Assembly: GCA_964530625.1 (NCBI GenBank)
Contig: CAZHAK010000007.1
Coordinates: forward strand, 67,616 to 131,615
Reading direction: 5' to 3'
From: JABWCQ01 sp964530625
GTDB taxonomy: Bacteria > Electryoneota > RPQS01
Length of the DNA: 64,000 nt
The position numbers and the translations under genes were made by a program. A model generated the notes under the pieces. The model ran no database searches. It was not told the origin of the DNA and saw only the letters and a list, made by a program, of their open reading frames with translations. Positions 8,701 to 16,176 of this stretch are shown here, piece after piece (within the stretch, counting starts at the first letter, position 1; every line of letters begins with the position of its first letter).

Positions 8701-9891
8701 GAAGGGCCGGAATGGGACGAAACTAACAATCGCTACGACGAACAATTCGTTTGGACGCCTGCTCTGTTGACCAACAATGTGATGTTCAACTCGCTAAACA
8801 CGGCCCCGAACTGGCGCGATTTCGATGCAACCTTGTTCTTCCCGGACTACAACGTGGACGGCTTCCGTTTTACAGGCGGTGGATTCTGGAGCGGCGTTGG
8901 CATGACTCCCAATAACACCGTTGAGGACGTATATAACTTATTCCTCTACGACCCGGCAACGTCTTCTACATCCGGGTTCGGAACTCGCTTGGTGAACTCC
9001 TGGTCAGCTGGCGCTGACGTCGAATGGGTCATTGAGAACGGTAGCCAAATCGCCAATGAAACCTTTGATGTCGGCGTTCACAACAACACCGCCTGGCCGA
9101 ATGACACGTCTCTCTCCACCTACCGTCTGCAGCAATCCAACAGAATTCAAGACCTGAATGTTGGACAATTTCACGGCGAATTCCCCTTCCCCAGCACTCA
9201 GATTATCAACGTGTTTGATCTCAATCTGACCTCTGGAGTGAGTACGGATATTCTCTTGGATAACCGTGGAACAGGTGATCTTGGATTTGCAATCTACAAT
9301 CCGAGCATGCTCTATGGAAGTCGCACGACGTACACCCAATTGATTAACTTGAATGGCGACGCCGCGGATGAAGCGACAACATTTGTCCCGACTCAAACGG
9401 GCCGACATGGATTTGTGGTCTTTAAGAATGATCGCAGTGATCTGGGAGCAAATCCTTATGCGCTGGTCATCGGTGAACGTACACCAAGAGCACCGGACTC
9501 ACTGGTCATCAAGTGGGCCTCAAGCTCTCCGATTTCCGTGGAATTGACGTGGGCGCCTGTGACCCAAGACATTTTCGGGCAACCAATCACGGTCGACCGT
9601 TATGACATTTACTTCACGTATAACCTTAACGCGCTCTATCCGGCGGGTTGGGGTTTCGGTGGTTCAACCTTAGATAACACGCAAGTGCCGATTTTCCCGA
9701 ATGATGCGGAGTTCGGCTTCAAGTGTCTCTTCTTGGCTGTTGACACCGATGGCTTGATCGTCGGAGGATCTGACCTGCCCGAAGGAGCCACGTCGGTCAT
9801 AGGTCAAAGAGCGGAAGATGTCCGCAATGCTGCAGGATGGCACGAGAATATTCTTGTCCCACAGTCAGAACGCGTGAATTCGATTCGCTAA
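5704..9891 (+). CDS. Secreted subtilisin-like (S8) protease with Glu at the catalytic Asp site
   Basis: This 1395-residue secreted protein has a signal peptide (MNRLFLFLAILLITVSANA) and a propeptide-like region to about residue 185. The S8 domain spans about 200-510. Three catalytic motifs are clear: DHGTAVTG (His259), SAGNG (oxyanion Asn371) and GTSNASPTVAG (Ser455). At the Asp motif the sequence is IFERGLQTTHEDF, where kexin-like relatives read VDDGL. The catalytic Asp is therefore replaced by Glu232, and activity may be altered. Two CARDB-like adhesion domains follow (about 520-645 and 890-1020) with PPC/jelly-roll-like modules between and after them. A C-terminal FN3-like domain begins near 1265 (PRAPDSLVIKW). 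The start overlaps the previous stop as ATGA. The size and adhesive domains suggest cell-surface or released use on polymers. Confidence 0.88.
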   Translation: MNRLFLFLAILLITVSANAATDSQSEFVRDAQNEWVPEPPTRDFSKRIVFDKYVWEEGVDPKARFLNLLMVKFFDEDTVRLRDGQLTSLTGRDISFTKSFLARHPEISPRVIIWNKTEEKYMANLARIEKKSGWDLVDLFSFYCFELPEAPADAQALISEILDAPEVETAYYEPIPVDFLCQDLGNTTPNFRPNQTYHDAAPVGVDLDWVWAEHIDDVVDGPGTGRWTGIFERGLQTTHEDFTLAEVATAGTPDSDNDHGTAVTGLLGACDDNGVGCIGFMADQRMRLYQRNSGSYGSTADIYNLANGQLVSGEVTNSSWGYTANPLPPGQTCPCNPGQNGSVPIEYSASVKAEVQAGVADGIHYFLSAGNGCTNLDDATFGTTFRNSTDTGSNYVSAIQSAAGHNASCFTCFGERCDLNAWGDGSFTLGYNSDGTPFVPASQDEWYTNGFNGTSNASPTVAGCAGVIHNVVNYYTGSTLSTSLMRNYLNNYGTAPGTTPGNIGVMPNLFGIMSANLNPDFRTGWTWYMVPRSTGGATADNCLITANLSPDPSLTYWNAAAENEAVIGWGTPAAYRIYLDDVWEIGWVDGNDTLHAQERTYGINASTTVRGGRHFVRLTVDPLDQVDEWVETDNSEHNQWVWNPRQFTNGQILTLSSPPIKYATDQLSEGFSYPNVDGYGGENFQFDGYWDIMMVMAQSSTADYDARIYSEDVTSTNGFDDTEASSAYVSFSDFVGVNNNVAGQSQELIAAVLNYDGESSQHRVECGTSTILSPSTPGIGRTSYGSHSLTSTELFDVWEFYVNELVPYNIEVDVTSGSANVVVSIYGPDDTFFSRGNFNAQSNSGGAGEDEMISCWTPNAIGWHAIVVHKHNYLDWDETANFNLYVGKAGFDFVHTLGTGWSHSLVVRQVAGGQPAVLPASLTGNIATNYVNIMALNQGCTAAVASLDDRVFRDGPAVGTFANWNGAIVPGGMAFGSNRNIGTVPGGRHQIGNVIDILNEGPEWDETNNRYDEQFVWTPALLTNNVMFNSLNTAPNWRDFDATLFFPDYNVDGFRFTGGGFWSGVGMTPNNTVEDVYNLFLYDPATSSTSGFGTRLVNSWSAGADVEWVIENGSQIANETFDVGVHNNTAWPNDTSLSTYRLQQSNRIQDLNVGQFHGEFPFPSTQIINVFDLNLTSGVSTDILLDNRGTGDLGFAIYNPSMLYGSRTTYTQLINLNGDAADEATTFVPTQTGRHGFVVFKNDRSDLGANPYALVIGERTPRAPDSLVIKWASSSPISVELTWAPVTQDIFGQPITVDRYDIYFTYNLNALYPAGWGFGGSTLDNTQVPIFPNDAEFGFKCLFLAVDTDGLIVGGSDLPEGATSVIGQRAEDVRNAAGWHENILVPQSERVNSIR

Positions 9892-9913
9892 ACCGTCACT
9901 TAATTTGTGATCC

Positions 9914-9945
9914 AAACGAGGCCCCGCGGGGCCTCGTTTCGTTTT
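9914..9945 (+). terminator. Rho-independent terminator of the subtilase operon
   Basis: A perfect 12-bp inverted repeat (AAACGAGGCCCC and GGGGCCTCGTTT, 2-base loop, 9914-9939) is followed by CGTTTT. It lies 23 bases after the subtilase stop codon. Confidence 0.85.
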
Positions 9946-10070
9946 GATTGAGGCACGAAAACTGCACTTGAGGCTATGGGTACGTTACGCAGAGTGAACA
10001 AGGAGATTCGCGGCATAGCGTTTATTATGGTGAAATTCCTCGAAGATCAATTAATCCAACGACTTTACTG

Positions 10071-13000
10071 ATGCTCGACCTGTTTCCGTCACGCTTCACC
10101 CTTAGATCAATGTTTCGGACTATTTACACGCTCGCAACTCTACTCATCTGCCATTCCAGCCTCTGGGCGGCGAAAGACCTCCCGATGCATGGGTTCCTGG
10201 CCTACTGGCCTGCGGCGCTTGGATTGATGGCTGCGGTGGGTTTGGCAGGGCTGTGTATCCTGACTTTTCGGAGGGCACGTAAGACCGACGAACACGATCC
10301 TGTGCTGGATTGGCGATCCCTTGCAGAAAACATCGCCGAAGCGGTTATTCTTCTGAAGGCCGATGGAACGGTGCTGTTTGTAAACCGCTGGAGCAGCGAC
10401 CGTGATGTTATGATCGGTATGCCCATCGAAGAATTTATTCACGGCGATGATCGAGTTCGTTGGAAAGAGTACTACTTTCTTCGAGCAGGCAGAGCCTCCG
10501 TTTGTAAAACTGATGTTTTCAAAATGACGCTGCCCGAAGCCACCACCGCCTATTGGGAAGTGCGCATTTCGCCGCTCTCTAATGGGCCGCACGGAGCAGA
10601 TATCATGCTCTGTGCCCGCGATGTCACAGATTCCCGTTTGAAAGAAACAACTAAAGACGTTCTCCACAAAGTTACTTTTGCCTCGACTCACGTTGAGTCC
10701 TTGGAATCATTTGTCAGATACATCGAACTGCAACTTGCCCGATTGGTGGATACAAGTAACTTCTACCTTGCTCTCTACGACAACGAGACTGATACGTACT
10801 TGAAATTCCTGTCCAGAGATCGTTCGGAGCCGCTTACAGCAGAAATCGAGCGGGTGAGCCTCAAGGGAGGATTGACTGACTATGTTCGCAAGACCGGCAA
10901 ACCGGTGCTGATGAACAATCACAATCGAGCGGAATTGATCGCTAATGGCAGCTTGCGAACAATTGGAGAATCCGCCGCTTGCTGGCTCGGGGTGCCCTTG
11001 CAAACACGCGATGACGTACTTGGTGTGCTCGTCGTGCAATCGTATAACAATCTGAATTGCTACACCAACTCTGATGTCGAACTCTTGTCGATCGTCGCGG
11101 GTTCGATAGGACGAGCGTTCGAGCGAAAATCTGCCCAAGCCGAGTTAAAGCAACGGGAAGAAAAACTCAGGCTCTTCACTGAGCGCACGCCCGCGCTGCT
11201 CTGGTCACAAGACGAAACAGGGAGAATTACCTACGCAACCGGTGCGGCGTTGTCAGCGATTGGACTTGGTCCCGACTCACTGGTTGGAAATACTCTTTGC
11301 CAGACCGTGCAGTTCAAAGACGAAGACTTCAGACAACAATTCGAAACGTTGGTGCCGGGCGCACCGCAAAGTTTCCAATTCATATTGCGTGAACGCACCT
11401 TTGAGGCATGGATCGAGCGGACAAACAGTGCTGATGGAAAATTTGCGGGCATGACCGGCGTAGCGTTGGATGTGACTGAGAAGGACCGCGCGGGGACTGA
11501 ACTGCGCAGGTTTTTTGAATTGTCCGGAGACTTGTTTGCCGTTATTGATTTGCAAGGCGTACTTGTACGCTGCAATGATGCGTACTTAAATGCCACAGGA
11601 TATACGCGTGAGGAGAGAATCGGTCAGCCATCCCTCACCCTGGTTCATCCTGATGACTTTGCCTTAGCTGAGTGGGCTATGAAAAGACTGTCAGCAGGGG
11701 AGCCGGTTATCGGACTCGAAGCGCGGATTGTGTGCAAAGACGGAGGATGTAAATGGATATCCTGGAGCTCCGTTCTTGATCCGCATGACAACCTGATTTA
11801 TACTTCAGGTAAAGATGTCACGAGTCGCCGTGAAATCGAGAATGCGCTTCACGAGCGTGAAGAACAACTTTGCCTCTTTGTCGAAAATTCTCCCGCGGCA
11901 CTTGCCATGTTTGATCGTGACATGAACTATATGATTGTTAGTGAACGATGGCGCACCGATTACAATCTTGGAAGCACTGACTTTGTCGGAAGATCGCATT
12001 ACGAGGTCTTCCCGGAAATCAGCGATGAATGGAAAGTGATTCATAAACGTTGCTTAAACGGTGCCACTGAACAATGCTCACGCGATCCCTTCCTGCGGAA
12101 TGACGGAACAACCGATTGGGTCCGATGGGAAATTCGCCCTTGGTATCGTGCCGACGGCACTATCGGCGGAATCATGATGTTCACTGAAGTCATCACCGAC
12201 GAAGTCAATGCAGAGTTGGAACTTTCACGTTCCAGAAATCTTGCCCGTCAAATTGTCGAGTCATCGCTCGACTCCGTTATTGCTATTGACGGCAAAGGGA
12301 ATGTTACCGAGTGGAATCCACAGGCAGTGAAAGACTTTGGCTACACGCACGACGAAGCGATCGGCAAACCACTGCACGACCTGATTGTCCCCAAACATCT
12401 GGCCGAAGCCCACGTTCGAGGCCTTGAAAAGTACGCGCGTTCGGGTCACGCCCTGATCCTGAATCGTATCCTGAATTTACCCGCGATACGCAAGGGCGGG
12501 GAGGAGTTCCCTGTCGAAATTTCGATCTGTCCCATTCAAGTCGGTGACGAGACTCATTTCTCGGCATTTATCCGCGATATCAGTGAACGGCTTGAAAAGG
12601 AAAAAGAACTCACCGAAAGCCGCGCTCGGCTCAAAGAAGCCCAAAGAATCGCCGGTCTTGGATTCTGGGAATGGTTTGCCGAAAAAGATGAGATGTTTGT
12701 CAGCGAAGAGAAACTAACACTCTACGACAGACCTGATTTGAAACTGCCGATCACCTTTGCGCGGTTTCTTGAGATCGTGCACCCGGATGACCGACAAATG
12801 TTCATCGATACCAATCAGGCGCTCGCGTCAGGGCAGAATTCTTGCGAACTCCAATACAGAATCGTAAGACCGACGGGCGAAATCCGATATGCTTACAGCC
12901 AGGGTGAAACCGCACGAGACGAGCACGGTAACATCCTGAAGCTATTCGGCACCACGCTCGACGTCACAGACAGAGTTCTGAACGAACAAATGCTGCGGGA

Positions 13001-14909
13001 CAGCGAACAGAGACTGGCAATGGCGCTCGAAGGTTCAACCGACGGCTTCTGGGATTGGAATATCGTTTCTGGCGATTGCTTTTTTAGCCCAAGAATCGTA
13101 GAGTGGCTCGGCTATGACGCAGGTGAGTTCATTCATAAAATGAGCTTCTGGCAAGAGATTGTTCATCCGGATTCTCTGCCTGTGGTCAATCGCGCTTTTG
13201 CTGAACACGTCGCGAGTAGAACTGCGCACTATGAAGTCGAAGGACGAATACGCACGAAATCCGGGGAATGGATTTGGGTGTTATCGCGAGGGAAGGTCGT
13301 GCTGTGGGATGAACACGGAGCACCACTGCGTGCAGCAGGAACATGGACAAACATCACAGACCGAAAAGTTATCGAGGCACGTGCGCTTCAGCTTGGAAGA
13401 ATTCTGGACAATTCCGTCAATGAAGTCTACATCGTTGACATAGACTCTCTGAGAATTCTGGAAACCAATCAGAGGGCACGAATCAACACCGGCTACTCGC
13501 TCGAAGACTACCAGACTCTGACCATTCCACGGCTAACGGCAAATTGGAGAGAAAGCGAACTTCCAAGGCTGCTTCATCCTCTGCTGAACTACAAAATGGA
13601 AGTTGTGCGGACAAAGGCCGATCATCGCCGAAGTGACGGGACAACGTATCCGTTTGAAGCTACGCTCCAGCTCATGGAATGGCAAGACAAAACTGTGCTT
13701 GTCTTCATTGGCTCCGACGCAACCGAAAAGGCCAAAGCCGAGCAAAAACTGGAAAGACTGGATGCGCGAATCAGACAAAATCAACGTCTCGAAACGATCG
13801 GCACGCTGGCTGGCGGTATCGCCCACGACTTTAACAATATCCTTACTCCAATACTGGGCTATGCGGATATCGCCGCCAGTGAACTGGATCAAGAATCGAC
13901 GACGCGAAAAGATCTCGAACATGTGATTCAGGCTGCCTACCGGGCCAAAGAGCTCGTCCAGCAAATTCTTGCGTTCAGCACGCAAGGTGACCAAGCTCGC
14001 CATCATCTGAAAATCGACCTTGTCGTAAAGGAAACTCTAAAGTTGTTGCGGGTCGGCATCCCGACAAACATTGATTTAGTCCAAAGCATCGAAAACGTCG
14101 GGTATGTTACGTCGGATCCCAGCATGATCAATCAGATCCTCGTGAATCTCTGCGCCAATGCCGGGCAGGCGATCGGTGAAACCGGCGGTGTCATTGATGT
14201 TTCACTCACAAAAGTTGAACTGAAAGAGTATGACGAACGTGAGCGCCTGAAACTGCCCGAAAGAGCCTACGCAAAACTGTGCGTGCGAGACTCCGGCAAA
14301 GGAATGGATGGATACACCATGGGACGAATGTTTGAACCATTCTTCACAACGGAAGATGTCGGCAAGGGAACTGGACTCGGACTTTCCGTTGTGCATGGCA
14401 TCGTGAAATCGCACGGAGGGGCAATAGATGTTGAGTCCGTACCCGATCAAGGTACACGAATTTGCGTCTATCTACCCGTAGAATTCGATGACGACGGCGC
14501 AAATCTCCCGCGCACGTTTGAGGACCCCTCGGGAAGTGAGCACATCCTACTCTGCGATGATGACGATTCTATTCTGATGCTCGGAAAGCAGATGCTTGAG
14601 AACTATGGATACTCTGTAACCGCGACCCAAGACCCTGTCGCAGCTCTGGCCTTGCTGGCGCAAGCAGACCCCCCTGTCGCGGCTATTGTCGTGGATGATC
14701 AAATGCCCATCCTCTCAGGCCGTGATGTCGCATTAGCGGCGCACGATTACAACTCGAGGGTCCCGGTCATCCTGCTGTCTGCGGGGCAAAGCCGTACGGA
14801 GAGCGCAGAATGCTTTGCTGCCGTGCTTTCGAAGCCGGTCGGAGCAGGTGATCTTGCACATTCAGTTAGAAAATGTATTGACGAATCCAAAATGGAGACT
14901 GCAACATAA
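10071..14909 (+). CDS. Giant hybrid sensor histidine kinase (GAF, about eight PAS, receiver)
   Basis: This 1612-residue membrane-bound hybrid kinase has two hydrophobic segments at the N-terminus (about residues 14-33 and 46-66). Then come a PAS domain (80-195), a GAF domain (215-345), seven further PAS/PAC units (about 360-1230), a HisKA domain with GGIAHDFNN (His1252), a HATPase domain (about 1345-1465; GKGTGLGLS box) and a receiver (about 1485-1605; Asp1542 in DDQMP, Lys in SKPV). PAS units show repeated GFWEW/GFWDW and HPDD motifs, as in large oxygen-, redox- or ligand-sensing kinases. The ligand cannot be told. The stop overlaps the next start (TAATG), tying it to the CheY-like protein. 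A later start, at the Met for MFRTIY (codon 14), is possible. A phosphorelay His-Asp-His-Asp is likely, but no Hpt protein is seen in the window. Confidence 0.9.
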   Translation: MLDLFPSRFTLRSMFRTIYTLATLLICHSSLWAAKDLPMHGFLAYWPAALGLMAAVGLAGLCILTFRRARKTDEHDPVLDWRSLAENIAEAVILLKADGTVLFVNRWSSDRDVMIGMPIEEFIHGDDRVRWKEYYFLRAGRASVCKTDVFKMTLPEATTAYWEVRISPLSNGPHGADIMLCARDVTDSRLKETTKDVLHKVTFASTHVESLESFVRYIELQLARLVDTSNFYLALYDNETDTYLKFLSRDRSEPLTAEIERVSLKGGLTDYVRKTGKPVLMNNHNRAELIANGSLRTIGESAACWLGVPLQTRDDVLGVLVVQSYNNLNCYTNSDVELLSIVAGSIGRAFERKSAQAELKQREEKLRLFTERTPALLWSQDETGRITYATGAALSAIGLGPDSLVGNTLCQTVQFKDEDFRQQFETLVPGAPQSFQFILRERTFEAWIERTNSADGKFAGMTGVALDVTEKDRAGTELRRFFELSGDLFAVIDLQGVLVRCNDAYLNATGYTREERIGQPSLTLVHPDDFALAEWAMKRLSAGEPVIGLEARIVCKDGGCKWISWSSVLDPHDNLIYTSGKDVTSRREIENALHEREEQLCLFVENSPAALAMFDRDMNYMIVSERWRTDYNLGSTDFVGRSHYEVFPEISDEWKVIHKRCLNGATEQCSRDPFLRNDGTTDWVRWEIRPWYRADGTIGGIMMFTEVITDEVNAELELSRSRNLARQIVESSLDSVIAIDGKGNVTEWNPQAVKDFGYTHDEAIGKPLHDLIVPKHLAEAHVRGLEKYARSGHALILNRILNLPAIRKGGEEFPVEISICPIQVGDETHFSAFIRDISERLEKEKELTESRARLKEAQRIAGLGFWEWFAEKDEMFVSEEKLTLYDRPDLKLPITFARFLEIVHPDDRQMFIDTNQALASGQNSCELQYRIVRPTGEIRYAYSQGETARDEHGNILKLFGTTLDVTDRVLNEQMLRDSEQRLAMALEGSTDGFWDWNIVSGDCFFSPRIVEWLGYDAGEFIHKMSFWQEIVHPDSLPVVNRAFAEHVASRTAHYEVEGRIRTKSGEWIWVLSRGKVVLWDEHGAPLRAAGTWTNITDRKVIEARALQLGRILDNSVNEVYIVDIDSLRILETNQRARINTGYSLEDYQTLTIPRLTANWRESELPRLLHPLLNYKMEVVRTKADHRRSDGTTYPFEATLQLMEWQDKTVLVFIGSDATEKAKAEQKLERLDARIRQNQRLETIGTLAGGIAHDFNNILTPILGYADIAASELDQESTTRKDLEHVIQAAYRAKELVQQILAFSTQGDQARHHLKIDLVVKETLKLLRVGIPTNIDLVQSIENVGYVTSDPSMINQILVNLCANAGQAIGETGGVIDVSLTKVELKEYDERERLKLPERAYAKLCVRDSGKGMDGYTMGRMFEPFFTTEDVGKGTGLGLSVVHGIVKSHGGAIDVESVPDQGTRICVYLPVEFDDDGANLPRTFEDPSGSEHILLCDDDDSILMLGKQMLENYGYSVTATQDPVAALALLAQADPPVAAIVVDDQMPILSGRDVALAAHDYNSRVPVILLSAGQSRTESAECFAAVLSKPVGAGDLAHSVRKCIDESKMETAT

Positions 14910-15286
14910 TGAATCGAATTTTGGCCATTGACGATGATCCCAACGTTAGACAAATGATCTGCCGGATGCTTGAGCGCAGCGGGTACGATGTCGTGACTGC
15001 TGCCAACGGCCGCGAAGGTGTTGAAAAATTCCGGGCTAATCCACCGGACGTCGTTATCACGGACATCATTATGCCCGAACAGGAAGGCATCGAAACTATC
15101 CGGCAACTGAAATCCGAATTCCCGGATTGCCGCATCATAGCAATCTCTGGAGGCGGACGGGTTGGCCCGGCAGACTACCTGAACATGGCAAAGCTACTCG
15201 GAGCCGCTAAAACTATCAGGAAACCCTTCGACAGCGCACAGCTTATCTCGGCCATTCGAGAAGTCATGGCAGAGGATGTCGCCTAA
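14909..15286 (+). CDS. Single-domain CheY-like response regulator
   Basis: This 125-residue stand-alone receiver begins MNRILAIDDDPN. The acidic pocket is Asp8-Asp10, the phosphoacceptor is Asp52 in TDIIMPEQEG, the Ser/Thr position is AIS (Ser80) and the conserved lysine is Lys105 in RKPF. There is no output domain, so it acts by protein contact or as a relay intermediate. It overlaps the hybrid kinase by one base (TAATG) and is its probable partner. It begins directly at the receiver fold. No terminator is evident downstream. Confidence 0.9.
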   Translation: MNRILAIDDDPNVRQMICRMLERSGYDVVTAANGREGVEKFRANPPDVVITDIIMPEQEGIETIRQLKSEFPDCRIIAISGGGRVGPADYLNMAKLLGAAKTIRKPFDSAQLISAIREVMAEDVA

Positions 15287-15453
15287 GCTGCCTCGACCTT
15301 ATCTTGCTGATTTTAGATGGACGTGCCTCGGTGCGAAAAGAGGCATCAATCTGTCTTTTCGCTGCAGAATGCAAGGCAATTCGATCCACTTGCTTAAATT
15401 ATTGTTATTTCTGACTCTAAAACAAATGTGACGATTACCGAACCGGTGTGACG

Positions 15454-15646
15454 ATGTTGACGATGATTGCCTCAGCCACGCCTTCGGTTGGCACCGAAGC
15501 AGTGACCACGGAGTACACTCTAAATCAGCAACCCGAACCCGTTTAGCCCGAACGTGAACCTGACCAAAGGTGTGTACTTCACGGTGAAGATCGGCACCGA
15601 GTTCACCGCCACGAAGAAGATGCTGCCGTTAAGCAAGTGCGTGTAA
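15454..15646 (+). pseudogene. Decayed C-terminal sorting-type domain, copy 1
   Basis: In one frame from 15454 the sequence reads to EYTLNQQPEPV and then a stop. From about 15530, one base out of that frame, it reads NPNPFSPN, then LTKGVYFTVKIGTEF and TATKKMLPLSKCV, then a stop at 15644-15646. This is the pattern of the type IX secretion/FlgD-like C-terminal domain of FCB-group secreted proteins (EYxLxQNYPNPFNP ... SGVYFYxL ... TATKKMxLLK). The central strands are missing and there is a frameshift, so it cannot work as it stands. The motif match is seen in translation. The parent protein is unknown. Confidence 0.6.
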
Positions 15647-15864
15647 CGCACGTCTTGTGCTGATGCCAACGTAAGATATTGTCCCAAGGACATACAACGG
15701 GCCTTCTACACGGGAGGCTCGTTGCATTATGTAGAGGTTTGAAGCAACAACACGCAAAGCAGATGCTCCCATTCATTCTATCCGTCATAAGCCTTTGTCC
15801 AAGAGCACACCATGCGGTGTTCAAATCAATGATCTGGAAATCACAATACTAGTTAGCACCTTGC

Positions 15865-15984
15865 ATGATCGTAGCGGGTCGTCATCTTGTTTCATTTGAT
15901 GCGCCGGATCTGACCACGGGTCTGTATTTCTACACGACCAAGATTGATATCGACATTAACGACACAAAGAAAAGCTGCTTTTGA
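15865..15984 (+). pseudogene. Decayed C-terminal sorting-type domain, copy 2
   Basis: This open stretch translates to VAGRHLVSFDAPDLTTGLYF, then YTTKIDIDINDTKKSCF and a stop. It matches the last third of the same sorting-type domain (AGxHxVxFDAsxLxSGxYFYxL ... TKKM). The DTKKSCF end departs from the usual TKKMxLLK. There is no upstream gene body, so it is a fragment. It lies about 220 bases after copy 1 and covers strands that copy 1 lacks. The two may be pieces of one domain split by rearrangement, or two separate relics. Confidence 0.6.
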
Positions 15985-16176
15985 CGTAAGAACTTTAACT
16001 TGTTGTTTTCCTGAGGGTTCTCAAGTTCCAAATGCCCTCTCTCGGCTCACGTCAACGATACGATTATTTCATTTTTTCTTCCCTATTCCTTGCCTCGCCA
16101 AAAAATTGAGTGTAAATTGAGGGAATACCTCTGTCCCGAGGATTTCTGTTTATATGCAAGATAAAGGTGAATTGAA

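Larger units (their letters stand above)
15287..16176. other. Gene-poor stretch with decayed coding remnants
   Basis: About 890 bases without an intact gene. Two stretches translate to fragments of a C-terminal sorting-type domain (listed separately). The rest shows short frames without initiation signals and no recognisable protein. The region just before 16177 must hold the promoter of the next subtilase; a purine-rich AAGGTGA precedes its ATG. The stretch looks like the relic of one or two secreted-protein genes, by inference. Confidence 0.6.

Noticed and set aside
15603..15824. 73-residue leftward frame in the gene-poor stretch
   Set aside because: No initiation signal, and it crosses the decayed sorting-domain fragment on the other strand.
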